From Diphasiastrum complanatum (lineage: Eukaryota; Streptophyta; Lycopodiopsida; Lycopodiales; Lycopodiaceae), in assembly GCA_029204225.1 (NCBI GenBank), contig CM055102.1, forward strand, positions 10,367,456 to 10,431,455: 64,000 bases of DNA, written 5' to 3'. Position 1 is the first letter of the stretch. The number at the start of each line of letters is the position of its first letter. Under the pieces are notes generated by a model that ran no database searches, was not told the origin of the DNA, and was given only the letters and a program-made list of their open reading frames with translations. This document shows positions 1 to 11,159 of this stretch, piece after piece. Made by a program: the position numbers and the translations under genes.

Positions 1-298
1 GGTGTGGATTACAATCCCATCTTTTGCAAGTAGCCACTAGGAAGCAAGGGGCAAGGGCCACCCCAAAGATAAAAAGGCACCATTTGTAACCCAATTGGAT
101 GCTTAATAGAGAGGAGGAGACTCTACTATTTTGAGAGCTCAAGCATCCTCAATTGCTAATCAATCTTGCTTATGCTCTTGTTATGATTTGTTTGTTGTTT
201 CTAATTTCCATGTTTTTGCTTTGTGTTAGTTAAGGTTTCTCCATAAGCATGACATTGAGCATTTGAGCTAACCTCCATCTCAACTCTCCATCTCTACT

Positions 299-303
<5 letters not shown>

Positions 304-342
<39 letters not shown>
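304..342. repeat. (CT)n microsatellite
   Basis: About 19 uninterrupted CT units, preceded by shorter ctctac-type imperfect units. The flanks carry no recognised gene. Confidence 0.95.
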
Positions 343-345
<3 letters not shown>

Positions 346-499
346 ATGAATGCATGTGGTTAGAGTTAAGGGAAGTAGTGTGAAAGTGGAATAGAGTTAG
401 GAGAAAGAGTAGAGGGCATCTAAAACTAGCAACTTGACATAGTTAGGTACCTATCAAGTGTTCTAACCCTCTTTGACAGGCGGAAGGGCTGCTCACCGA

Positions 500-960
500 C
501 TGATCTACGCACCCCACAATCTGACGGATTCAATCTTGGTAGTTGTGGACAGGTTCACTAAGATGGCTCATTTTAGCCACCAGAAAGAACGTGACAGCTC
601 TGCAAGTCATAGAATTGTTCATTGATCATGTAGTGAGAATGCCTAGGCTTCAAAAGTCCATTGTCTCAAACAGGGATCCAAGTTCAGAGGAACATTTTGG
701 ACAGTCATGTTCGTTGCCAAGTTGGGAACACCATTGCGCATGAGTAGTGGTGAATACCCACAGACGGATGGGCAGATTAAGAGAGTCAACTAGGTCCTAG
801 AGGATATGCTTAGAGCATATGTTAGTTAAACGTAGACTAATTGGGTGAAATATTTGCCACTAGTAGAGTATGCATATAATAGCAAAAAGCATGTGTCCAT
901 AGGGATGAGCCCATTTGAGCTTAATTATGGATTCCAACCAACGAGTCCAGCGACCTAGCA
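500..960 (+). pseudogene. Ty3/gypsy integrase fragment, decayed
   Basis: Reading across frames gives, in the right order, the landmarks of a gypsy integrase: a VVDRFTKMAHF-like start, TALQVIELFIDHVVR, IVSNRDP, an FW...LGT block, PQTDGQ, a VLEDMLRAYV block, then WVKYLPLVEYAYNS and SPFELNYGF. In the family this protein joins retroelement cDNA to the chromosome. Only part of the frame is open (543-743); stops and frameshifts break the rest, so it is not functional. The homology fades near 960. No LTR could be assigned to it. Confidence 0.8.
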
Positions 961-1039
961 CTGTAGAAATCTTGACTCACATGCAGGTATCGAGGGGCAA
1001 GCGTCGAGAATGCTATCGTGTGAAATAAAGGGCCACCTA

Positions 1040-1200
1040 AGGTAGAGTCGCTGATGTCTAACGGGCAAGGCGACCGTAACCGACTTCTCCAAAAGTACAT
1101 AGAGGCCTATGACACTTGTGGCATTGATCAGGATCAGTCCAAAAGGAAGTACTTTAGTCTTTACCTCACTGATATAGCCAGTGATTGGTATTTCACAACT
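1040..1200 (+). pseudogene. possible retrotransposon gag scrap
   Basis: A 73-codon open stretch contains YIEAYDTCGIDQDQSKRKY followed by FSLYLTDIASDWYF. This resembles the capsid-type gag pattern of a helical stretch, then F-x-L-x-L, then A/S-x-WY. It lies just after the gypsy integrase remnant but in an order that does not suit one intact element. The match is short, so another origin is possible. Confidence 0.4.
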
Positions 1201-2076
1201 ACATGCATTGGCACGTGCGACGTTGTCATGGATATTGCCACGCACATGAGATGGGGCCCATTTCCTGCCCGTTGAGCCTTGCAGGGCAATTTTTGTGGCA
1301 ATAGCCCACGCCGCCAAATTTTCCAGCAACCAGCCAGTCCCCCAGAACTCAGAGGGAAATTGATTTGAAATGTCTACTAAGTCTTAGAAGTTCACATACA
1401 ATCTAAGACATTAGCCAAAGCTGTTTGTTGTCATGCACAACCTTATAGACTCTAGTACAATGGCTAAACAAATGTGCAAACAAACAACTGATGCTTCCTT
1501 CAAAACTTGAAATTTCTACTCAGAATATGTAGCACGACTTGATTTTCACTTGGAAAATCTTTCCATAAGCTTGTAAATGTAAGAATGGGTGAATATTAGA
1601 CGATACCGTCTTCCCAATGGCACCTTTGTCCATGTTTTCCTATCTCAGGACTACATGCTCTTTTTGGTTAAAGTTGAAATTAACATTCAAGAGTTAAAAG
1701 GCTTTCCAGGAGTCATGTCTAGATCTAATTTTCCTGAGCTGATCTCATCCACCACGCATTTTTAAGGCAACATATTAATTGGAGAAAGAAAGGCGAGTAA
1801 ATACAGATTCACATGAACACGACTAATGAGACCAAGAATGGTAATAACCAGGAAGTGGGGACCCACAAGCCATTTCAAACGATCGAAAACTATCTGCAAT
1901 TGTACAAGCAACGATGGATTTGATAGAGGACAGCCATGGTAGAAAGCAAAAGCAAGAGCAAGCTGCGAAAGAAAAAGGTTTTCCAAGGTGAGCACACAGT
2001 GTATACCAAGGAAACGAAGCATCCAACAACACGAACAAAAGCCAGCTAGATCATCAGAATAAGCATCAAATCTACT

Positions 2077-2185
2077 GCAACTAAATTCTACCAATTTGCT
2101 ACTATATCATGCCATCAAAACACCTCCATGGCAACTAAATTCTACCAATTTGCTACTAAATCATGCCATCAAAACACCTCAATGG
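2077..2185. repeat. 54-bp tandem duplication
   Basis: Two near-identical copies beginning gcaactaaattctaccaa start at 2077 and 2131. They differ at very few positions, for example tatatcat against taaatcat, so the duplication is fairly recent. It lies in what may be an intron-like stretch left of the candidate minus-strand exon at 2252-2331. Confidence 0.9.
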
Positions 2186-2251
2186 TCATGGATTCCGATC
2201 GCAGATCAACCAAGCAATAGCAAAGACAATTTCTGTAGCAAATCAACTCAC

Positions 2252-2331
2252 CAGGCACACACAACCACAGGGATCTGCTGCTCAATGCGCTCCTGCCGAA
2301 GCTCCCTTCCTTCCTCTCTGAAGCTCCCTAG
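2252..2331 (-). other. candidate 80-bp exon, orphan 5' gene fragment
   Basis: On the minus strand a pyrimidine-rich tract ending TTCTGTTCTTCAG stops at 2332, and CTG/GTGAGT, a near-consensus plant splice donor, begins after 2252. The 80 bp between them are open in one frame (rich in R, E and Q) but could equally be untranslated leader. No continuing exon was recognised to the left; an acceptor-like tract ends near 1894, followed by a hydrophobic minus-strand frame of uncertain meaning. This could be the 5' end of a degraded or transposed gene, or chance splice signals. Confidence 0.3.
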
Positions 2332-2474
2332 CTGAAGAACAGAAGAACAGGAAGCCTAGCCTCGTATCTGGATGGCACGCTATAACTAGCAGCCCGTGAC
2401 CGTTGGATTTCATCATAAACGTTCAGATCTTCCCACGTTTTTAAGACATAGCCAGTGATAGAAGTCCAAGTGGC

Positions 2475-2690
2475 ATTATGACACGTGGCATAAATCGAAG
2501 TGGTGGGGCGTAAGACAGATGGGCTTAACGGTATCTTCGGTAAGCAAGCGACGATAGGGTGGGGGCATCCTCGCCACGTGTCGAGGTGGCGCTCCAAGGG
2601 ATCGACCAGCCTGATCTTGGCATGTGGGAGCTTCGTAACCGAACGCGTAGTGTCTATATACCCTCCCCGAACCTCATACAGGCCTGCATT
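2475..2690. promoter_or_regulatory. promoter-like segment with G-boxes and TATA
   Basis: Two CACGTG-type cores are visible, in acacgtggca (2481-2490) and CCACGTGTC (2574-2582). GATAG motifs lie near 2457 and 2553, and a TATATA at 2655-2660 precedes a C/T-rich stretch. G-box plus GATA-type motifs upstream of a TATA box is a common layout of light- or ABA-responsive plant promoters (family knowledge). The first downstream ATG, at 2701, opens only four codons, so no gene follows on plus. The same segment lies upstream of the candidate minus-strand exon at 2252-2331, so it may have served that side. Confidence 0.4.
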
Positions 2691-2957
2691 TTTATTTTTT
2701 ATGGCCTTGCTTTAGCTATTTGTGTGCCTTAAATATCTGGGCAAAGTCAAAATCACACAGCACGCCCTAGGATTTTAATATTTTTGATAGTGGGTCGATA
2801 ATTTTCCAACATCACACTTGCCACTCAAAGCTTGCATGTGCATGTAGTCACACACATTTGTGCAATTCTAAATAAGTGGAAGCCGAGGAAAGAAGGGAGA
2901 ACAAAGAACATGGAGGGTGCTCTACTCTATGGCAGCATCCTTTGTCATACCCACTTA

Positions 2958-3069
2958 TATTTTCCCTTGGCTTTCAAAAAAATAAAATCATTAAACTAAG
3001 GGTTGTTTCACTTTTATTTTCCCTTGGCTTTCAAAACAATAAAACCATTAAACTAAGGGTGTTTCACAT
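2958..3069. repeat. 57-bp tandem duplication
   Basis: Two copies of a unit starting tattttcccttggctttc begin at 2958 and 3015, differing by a few substitutions and one indel. A short open frame crosses both copies, but its residue pattern is unremarkable and I do not call it a gene. Confidence 0.9.
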
Positions 3070-5695
3070 GGAAGAGAGCCAAGCCCATATTATATTATGC
3101 ACTCACTCTCCAATTCACAAGCCAAGGTCCTTTCATGATATTCCATGTGAAAGCCTCTTTCATTTGGAGGCTAAGACATTTAATGTTTTTAAATTAAAAT
3201 TAGATAAGGCATTTCTGTCTTTTATTGGAGGGGAGATAAAGGGCCCACCACTTACCACCCAGATTCAAAATGTCCCAAGTGTTTCTCTCAAATTGAATTC
3301 AAGTGATTCATAAATCGCATCCTTAAAATAGTCATTTAATTTCAAATCATGAACATCAGTGCCAAATAGTCCTCATTATGGAAGATTGGTGAACGTCTTG
3401 ATTGTCTTCTTTGAGTATAACAACCTCATTGATTTGATGGTTCTTAGTTGCTTGTCCATTGATTAGGTTAGTTCATTGATGTAGGTCTTGTTCTGGACTT
3501 TGATGGTTAAAGTGAGACTCGAAATAATGTTTAAAAGAAGTTGGACTTTATCTGGGACATCAAGTTGGAAAATTGACTATGGTTCTAGATCACATGCAAC
3601 ATTAATGCAATCTAAATCAATAGCAACACCTATCACAATGGATCCATTACCATATTTCTCACTCGAATCTTGTTGACTATCATGTGTAGAATCTTGTTTG
3701 TCCAAGCATTGAAGACCTTTTTAACTACAAATTTTGTTTTGATGTTGAAGATCATCATACTCTTTTTTCACTTGTGCCTGTTCTTGATTGTCAACACTAA
3801 TAAGTTCATCCTGATTGTTACCGTTTTTTACCACCTATTCAGTAGAACTACTATTTCTACGAGTGTTATGGGCAAGTAAAAAAAAAATGATTCTATTGTA
3901 GTATGAGGTTAGAAATCAATCCAATGGGGAGGAAGGTGATTTGGAGGTCCGTGAAACTCGCATTTGCTAGGAGAAGTGGCAGTTGTCACTATCCAGCTCT
4001 TCCAAAGCTTGCGCTATGTCTTGACGGAAGGTTGAAACTTTAATAAATCCTATAGAATACACAAATGGGGTAGAGATCCTTCTAATCTTGCATCTTGGCA
4101 TGGTTTGTGGGCATTGTAACCTTTATGGATCTTGGCCTCTTTGGGTTCCAAGGCTTAATGAAAAGGAATTCCTACCTATATTGGCTTAAGGTTCAAATCT
4201 AACACCTTTGATGCATGCTACAACAAATAGAGGAGGAAGGAAAAAAGGACTCGCAATGAAGGAGCATAGAAGTCGATCTTCCTATGCGCAAATATGTTGC
4301 TTGGCTCGTTTCGACCTGCATAGCATTCTGCATCATATCTAACTAATAAAAAGAGACACTACACATGATAAGTGATCTAGGCATCATAATAGAAAAGCAA
4401 GCATCTAACATTAAACATGACACTTACCTCACAACTCTCTTTTTTTCTCTTTCTCAAAGCATTCATAGAAAACATAATAGGAAGGAGCTCAACTCTTAAA
4501 TTGATCAAATTTGAGAACATGAAATATGAAGGATTTGGCCCTTATTTAGTTGGATCCAAAAGTGTTAAAGTGGCAATCAGCTATTGGCTCATTTCTAAAA
4601 CTTGAGAGTCTAAGTTAACTTGCTTTTATTTATTTTGCAAGTAACTTGACTTTACAATGTTTTTGCAATTCCTACCTTGAGCCACGCCACATAAATCTCC
4701 TACTGTGCTTCACGGTACACTTAATCAAACTTAGCCACTTATTCTTTCTAACAATTCATGGCATATTTGTAGCTATTGGTGCTTTGTGCAGTACAAGTAC
4801 ACTATTATGCGATGTCTGACTTTGTTTAATTACATAACTTTTCAAAATTGAGGCTGTGAGAGCCCTCGGTATTTGTTTACATGCTTTATGTGTTGGGCAT
4901 TTCATGTCTCTAAAAATGGACAACATGCTCCCCACACTATATTGGTGTTAGTCCCATAGTACCATCATTGTGTTGCAGTTGGTGAAGCTGCTTTGTTACA
5001 TTTTCATATGGTGTGAAGAGCTTGAAACTTGTTAGTATTTTGCGAATCGATTGTTGATATTTTGTTGATAGATTGTTGATGAATAATTATTTCTTCCCAT
5101 AATATTTCATATTGAAGACCCTACAAGAAAAAAATACACATCTATCAACTTAACTAGCATAAATAGTACTTGTTCACTCGATGATCTGCTAAATCTGCTT
5201 GATTGGAGTTGGCATGGATCAGCTTGGATTTTGATCCTAGTAAAGTATGGTTATTGTTGATGAGGAAAAAGGATTGTCGATCTGCATTGATTTACCGGAA
5301 CTGATTGGATCTACTTGGATTTGCTTAGATCTTGAGCTTGTGAAAAAGAGAGGGGGTGTTAGAAGGGAAAAGAGAAGAGGATGAAAATTTTAAAGAATGT
5401 GGGATTTTCATTTTCATTTCTTTTTTATATAGCCCTTCTAAATTGCAACTGAGAGAGGACTGGCGGGAATGGTGGAAGAAGTATGTGGCTGCTTTTCTAA
5501 AAGAAACAAAAAAAAAAAAAAACATAAAAATAAGAAAGTGGAAGAGAAAAATACAATGGAAACCAAGTAATAAAAAATGAGCCCTTTTGATTCCTTTTTT
5601 TCTAGGTTTCTTTTGTTGGAAAAAAGTGAAATGAGTCAGTTCGATAAGTCGAAGACTGTAAGCGACCTATCAAGTGCAGTAAAATAAGCCTTTTT
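3070..5695. other. AT-rich stretch with no recognised gene
   Basis: Only short open frames occur here, up to about 75 codons, with low-complexity composition, including an A-rich tract at 5508-5521. No transposon domain, RNA gene or promoter layout could be supported. It may be old LTR or untranslated retroelement sequence. Confidence 0.5.
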
Positions 5696-5699
5696 TCCT

Positions 5700-6215
5700 A
5701 ATGCGTGACTACGCCTCTTAATATTGAACAAAGCTATAATGATAGAAATCATGTTTAATTTTTTAGCAACCAACTTTGAAATCGTTAGCACTACAGTGAT
5801 TTCTTAGCCTAACAATGATGTATTGAATATTGCAGTGTTGATGTATTCAACAAAACAGACAAAACAATAAGAGATTTATCAATCACAAATAACTACAGAG
5901 AAGCATATATTCTGACATGATACTGAACGCAACAAAAAAATAGATTGATTCAGTAAGTAGCATCATGTACAAATCAGATGATGAGAGTAGAAAACAATAA
6001 CGAATGAAATTGCGTACTCTAAGCTATCTCTGAGTAACTAAAAACTCTATCTGATGCACTTTCGTTGATAAGCAGTAAGCGTGAATAGCAATACTTTAAT
6101 AGAACTCTGAAGGAAAAACTGAACTAAAAAGCTGAGCTAGGGTTTTAGAGAGTTATATATCTTTGATGATCAACTATTTATACTAAAGCAGTTAATGTGT
6201 GTTCAGTAGGACAAC
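5700..6215 (-). mobile_element. probable LTR downstream of copia fragment A
   Basis: On the minus strand this follows the truncated integrase and contains a TATAAATAG box near 6177 and a transcribed-looking T-rich region. It ends in unassigned AT-rich DNA. No second LTR copy was found to fix its borders, so the limits are estimates. Confidence 0.35.
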
Positions 6216-6284
6216 TAATCAGGCCATAGTCACAATTGGTAAATGGCCGTAATGTGATGGCATCCATCCAGTTAGGTAGCGTAG

Positions 6285-7445
6285 CTGATGATAATAGATC
6301 TGATACTCTAGAAGTCGAGCTTCTTCTTGAGATCTTGCGGTATCTGCGCATAAGTGATACATCCAAAAACTTGTAAGTTCGATAATGATGGTTTGGAAGA
6401 CGTCCAAACTTCATATGGTGTTTTGTCTGAGAGACCTTTAGTCGGACATCTATTCTAAATATAAACTACAGTGGAAACAGCTTCAGGCCAGAAGAATTTC
6501 GGAAGTGTCACATGAGCAAGCATACACTTGGCTAATTCGACTAAGGTTTTGTTCTTTCTCTTAGCATGTCCATTCGATTGAGGCGAATAAGAGGGAATGT
6601 ATTGTTGCTCAATGTCATTGTTAAGGCAATACTCCTTGAATTTGATAGAGATGTATTCTCCCCTGTTGTCAAACCTTGGTGCTTCAATTCTTTTACCAGT
6701 TTCATTTTTTGCACACTCTTTGGATTGTCAAAAGATTTTGAAAGGTTACGAAATAAACAGCTATTCTTCTAGAACATTCGTCAATGAAGGTAATAAAATA
6801 CTTTGCATCAAGCAACGACAGAGTTTGCCTTGGGCCACATATATATGAATGAACAATGTCTAGAACATCGTTTAATGCATGCCTATGACTCGATCTAAAA
6901 GGAATCCTAGTCTGCTTTCCAAGGATATAGCTATGGTAGACAGGGAGGTCGGTTTTGTTGGTTGGATAGTCGAAATCAAGTGCTAGGGATTGTTTATACA
7001 TGTTCGACACATATTTATGATTCAAGTGTCCTAATATTTGATGCCATAGTAATGTTTTATTGACCCGAACAGAGGTTTTCAAGGCTTTACTAGTGTTAGA
7101 ATAACAATGTGCCAATCTATATAAGTATCCATGCCTCTTGCCGAGTGCAAGGATCTTATTTGTCCTATCGATAATTTGGCATTGATCAGACTCAAACTCT
7201 ACCCTATGACCTAAATTAGTGATTCTACTTACTGATAATAGATTTGTAGAGAACATTTGATAGTAGTTTGAATTGATCATGTTGGAACATCAATCTTACA
7301 GTGCCTTCACCTTCGATAGTGTGTGTGTACTATCGTCGCCAAGATGAACATATTTCTTTGTACTGTAAGGCATATAGGAGTGAAAATGCTCACGACGATT
7401 GGTCATATGTTGAGTAGCTCTAGAATCCAGAATTATCGAATAGTG
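6285..7445 (-). pseudogene. Ty1/copia protease to integrase fragment (A)
   Basis: Minus-strand reading gives the end of an aspartic protease (ILDS-R-ATQHM near 7430, where the family has a glycine after DS), a YVHLGDD block, then the GAG-pre-integrase domain (LSVSRITNLGHRVEF, LLWHQILGHLNHKY) and the integrase core. Core landmarks are VHSYICGP, FITFIDECSRR, the QQYIPSYSPQSNG block and ERKN-like residues, ending LQVFGCITYAQIPQDLKKK near 6290. Several frameshifts and stops break it, and no RT follows. It lies on the same strand as copia B and starts just beyond that element's LTR, with gag missing. Confidence 0.85.
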
Positions 7446-7599
7446 CCTTTTGGTCTTTGACCATAAACGTGATGGGACTTGGATGGATGTTCACAGGCCG
7501 CAGTGGAATAGAGGCCGTCATTCCACCAAAGAAAAGACAATAATGAAGAAGAATCTAGGATTACTTAGAGATTAAGAATGTAGAGTAATTCTGATTTGT

Positions 7600-8748
7600 T
7601 TAGATGTTAGAGTAGATGTCATAGACAACCATGGAGAATGTGAATATTTTAGATGTCTAAAAAAGCTGTGCTATTCTCTGTTTTTGACAGATAGGTTCTG
7701 ATAAGAAAGTAAAGAGTGAGAGGCATTCAAGCATTCAACAAGAATAGAACTATTATGAAAAATAGTGCTTCTTTATAAAACGGTGTTGTAGTAACAACAA
7801 TAATCAGATCACAGAACAATCACACGAAGCCTGTGTGTGATCCTACTTACAGAAGCTAATGAATGCTATCTTTTTAAATACTCTTTCTCTCTCTAAATGA
7901 TTACTAACTTTGAGGAGTCAACTACTAGAAGACCGCTTTTAGTCAGCTACTAGAAGACCACTTTTAGTCATTTTATATCTCGTCGTGCTTTCGCACTCTA
8001 TGTGTTTTCTTCAAATCGCTCAGATGTTTATATAGCTGTCAAAAGATCTTTAATTGTTCTAATTATAGTTTAAAAGATCATTAACAGCCCTTGGACTTGA
8101 TCCGTAGATCGGTTATTGGTGCATCATGAAGACGTGAAGAAGTACAATAAAATGATCTCCTTCATATGCGTCAGGAGTGTGAGAATGTGGCGTCACTGCA
8201 ACCGTAGCCTGACCGCATGAGTGTGAAGATAAAACTGTATGTCAACCGCAATCATTGACTTGGCGGTTTCCTTCGGTCAGTTGTCGTTCATTCACTTCGT
8301 AGGTGACCGTAAATGATACCTTGTGATGTCTTGCGGTGCCTTTGGTGGTGAGTTGTAGTCTTTGCTTCGTTGACCATAAGCAAGACTTTGCGGTGTCTTG
8401 TGGTTCGTTCATTTCGTTTGTATCCATAGGCGAGACTCTGCGATTTACTTCGGTTTCTTTCGTAAGTGACCATAGGCAAGACACTTACGGTTCTTGGCGG
8501 TGAGTCTTCGCATGTGACCGTAAGCAAGACTTTGCGGTTTACTTTGGTCTCTTTCGTAAGTGACCGTAGGTGAGAGACTTATGGTTCCTAGTGGTTCCTT
8601 GCGGTGTCTTGCTTGTTGAAGTTTTCCATGTATTTCTACAGACTGTCAAAAAGGCAGAACATTTCTACAGATGCTTGAAAGAGTGATTTCCTTAAGAGAT
8701 GAAGGGAGTGAAAAGGATGAGTAGGAGTAAGATTAAACTCCAACACTC
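7600..8748 (-). mobile_element. 3' LTR of copia fragment B
   Basis: On minus, a polypurine tract (AAGGGGGAG) directly after the RNase H remnant is followed by TGTTGGAGTTTAATC, the expected LTR start, at about 8748. A TATATAAAC box sits near 8026-8033. The far end is not certain; protease-like sequence of fragment A resumes by 7445, so the LTR must end before about 7560. It contains an internal GACCGTAAGCAAGAC repeat array and a 26-bp duplication at about 7923-7972. Confidence 0.65.
8225..8620. repeat. degenerate minisatellite inside LTR
   Basis: A motif near gtgaccgtaagcaagacttt followed by gcggt recurs about six times at uneven spacing, with runs of cgtaagtgacc between. It is imperfect and open in minus-strand frames, but the residues are repetitive and I reject coding. 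It lies upstream of the LTR's TATA box in transcription order. Confidence 0.75.
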
Positions 8749-8754
8749 CCCCTT

Positions 8755-11158
8755 AAGCTTACTGCTACGAATCTGGATTAAAATTGAGACTTAACAATCC
8801 TACCATAGTGGAATGTTTTTCCCTTGTCAATGATTTTGTTAGAATATCCAACCTTCTGTGTGACAGTAACTTAGTACAACATCTTTTTTCTGAACCGTCT
8901 CTCTAAGAAAATGAAACTGAACCTCTATGTGTTTGGTTCTAGCATGAGTTCGTGGGTTCAAAAATAGTGCTATACAACTTTGATTGTCGCACTAAAATAT
9001 AGTAGGGTCGATTTGCAGAAATTGCAGATTCTGAAGCGACCTTCTAAGCCATATGATCTCCTTTACTGTTGATGTTGCTGCAACGTATTCAGATTCTGTG
9101 GAGGGCAACAAATGCATTTCTGCTTTCTGTTGTTCCATGAAATGGGTCCTCCTGCAAGGAAACAGATATACCCAAATGTGGACTTTTTGGTATCAACATC
9201 TCCTGCCCAATCAAAATCTGTATAGATAACTAGTGTAAGTGCAGCATCTGTATTTTCGTTGTAGGCAAAGCATAGTGCCTCGTCGCTTGAATGTACCTCA
9301 TTAATCGTTGCAGAGCCTTCCAATGTTGTAAGCCTAGATTGGACATATATTGCGATAGTGTGCTTATTGTATAAGCTAGATCAGGACCTGTGTAGATCAT
9401 AGAGTACATTATCAATCCGACGATGGATTGATAAGGATATCGACTCATCTCTCTCTGTTCTGCATCAGTGCTGGGGCACATGTGTTTAGATATCTTGGAT
9501 CCTGGATCCATTGGTGTGTCTATCAACTTACAGTCCTCCATCCATATCTGTGAAGTACATTGTTCAGATATGCTTCCTGGCTTACAGTAATCCATTTGCT
9601 TGCGCGATCTCTAGTGATCTCTATACCAAGTAGGTAATGAACTGGCCCTAAATCAATCATTTCAAATTCTTGTGACAGTAGAGACTCTGTCTTGTGCAAT
9701 AACTCAGTTGAGTTGTTGATGATTAAAGAATCATTGTCATATAAGGCTATTATCACATAGCTTGAGCCTTTGTTCTTGAGATACACATTTGAGTCTGTAG
9801 AGCATGAATTAAAATCGTGTTGCAACAAGAAGTGATTGATTCTTTCATACCAGGCCCTAGGAGCTTGCTTGAGGCCATAAAGTATCTTCTGCAATTTACA
9901 TACCAAATGCTCTTGGCCCTGAAGGACGTAACCTTCTGGTTGATAAATGAAAATTTCTTCTTGTATGTATCCGTGAAGGAATGTTGTCTGGACGTCCATT
10001 TGATAAATGTCCAAATCCTCTACAGCAGCTATAGCCAGTAATGTTCGAATAGATTGATGCTTTACCATTGGACTGAAGGTGTCAGTGTAATCTATTCCCA
10101 TCATAAAATTTGTCTTCAAGGAAGACAACATCTTGGCTGACTAAGATCTGACCTGTATCAGCATCATAAATGTGATATGTTTTATGTGATGTTGAGTAGC
10201 CAATAAAAATGTACTTACAACTTACAGGGTCAAGTTTCTTCCTCAGATCAGATGGTATTTGTGCATAGCATAGACATCCGAATACATGCAGATGTTTAAG
10301 ACTTGATTTGTAATCGTAGTAGGCTTCAAACGAAGTTTTAGACTCAACTGCTTTGGTGCTGGAATAGTTTTGCAGATATCAGGCTGTGGATATTGCTTCA
10401 GCCCAGAATTTCATGGGTAGTTGGGCATTGGACATCATGGATCATGTAGCTTCCGACAAAGGTTCGATTCTTTCGTTCTACCACTCCGTTTTGTTGTGGA
10501 GTATAGCTTGTAGTGAATTAATGGTGCACACCACATGAAGTTAAGTAGTCTATCATTTCATCAAGCATGTACTCTCTCTCTGAATCAGACCATAGGGTCA
10601 TGATTTTCTGACCAGTTTGACTCTCAACAAACTGTTTGAATTTCTTAAACCAGTTAAAGGCCTCAAACTTGTTCTTTATGAGCGTAGTTCTGGTAAATTG
10701 GTAGAAGTCATCAATAAATGTGATGAAATATAAAGCTTGTCCCAAAGAGGGCACGCTCATAGGACCACATAGATCGCTATGGATTAATCCAAGAATGGAC
10801 TTAGCTCTTTTGGCTTGTCCCTTAGGAGATTTAGTTCTAGGTTGTTTTCCTAGTAAGCAATTTTCATAGACAGTCTGATTTCTACTAGAGACAACAATAA
10901 TATTCATATCCTTGATCAAGCTATTATGATTCATGTACAAGATAGACCTCATGTTTAAATGATCTAATCTTTGATGCCATATAAGCACATCTGAATTACT
11001 CATTGAAAGTGCATATTCGTGACTCAAGATATATAAATTTCCTTCTCTGTGTGCAGAGAGAAAATTACTCATTGAAAGTGCATAATCATAACTCAAGATA
11101 TATAAATTTCCTTATTTGTGTGCATAATTGTGACTCAAGATATATAAATTTCCTTCTG
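8755..11158 (-). pseudogene. Ty1/copia integrase-RT-RNase H fragment (B)
   Basis: In minus-strand order: GAG-pre-integrase (WHQRLDHLNMRS), the CLLGKQPR block, integrase start (IHSDLCGPM, YFITFIDDF, near 10760-10700), a YTPQQNGVVERKN block, RT (DTFSPMVKHQSIRTLLAIAA, DIYQMDVQTTFLHG, YGLKQAPRAWY), and RNase H (YTDFDWAGD, STESEYVAA, an HARTKHIEV block) ending at the polypurine tract near 8750. The RT active-site region reads LYDND where the family has a Y-x-DD box, so catalysis is lost. Stops and frameshifts divide it into at least five pieces. Its 5' end is cut at about 11158, against the opposite-strand element C. Confidence 0.9.
11021..11157. repeat. tripled coding segment in copia B
   Basis: The string tgactcaagatatataaatt with cctt after it appears three times (about 11020, 11087 and 11130), at intervals near 67 and 43 bp. 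In the minus frame this repeats residues such as EGNLYILS and YALSMSN before the GAG-pre-integrase domain. It ends at the junction with element C. Confidence 0.85.
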
Positions 11159-11159
11159 A

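Noticed and set aside
1762-2094. Hydrophobic 110-codon minus frame
   Set aside because: It has no recognisable family and overlaps a 54-bp tandem duplication; it may be intron-like sequence of a decayed gene.
2328-2597. 89-codon minus frame across the promoter-like segment
   Set aside because: It runs through G-box motifs and a splice-acceptor-like tract, and its residues show no domain.
6566-6848. Plus-strand frames of 68 and 83 codons
   Set aside because: They are shadows of the minus-strand copia integrase in the same place.
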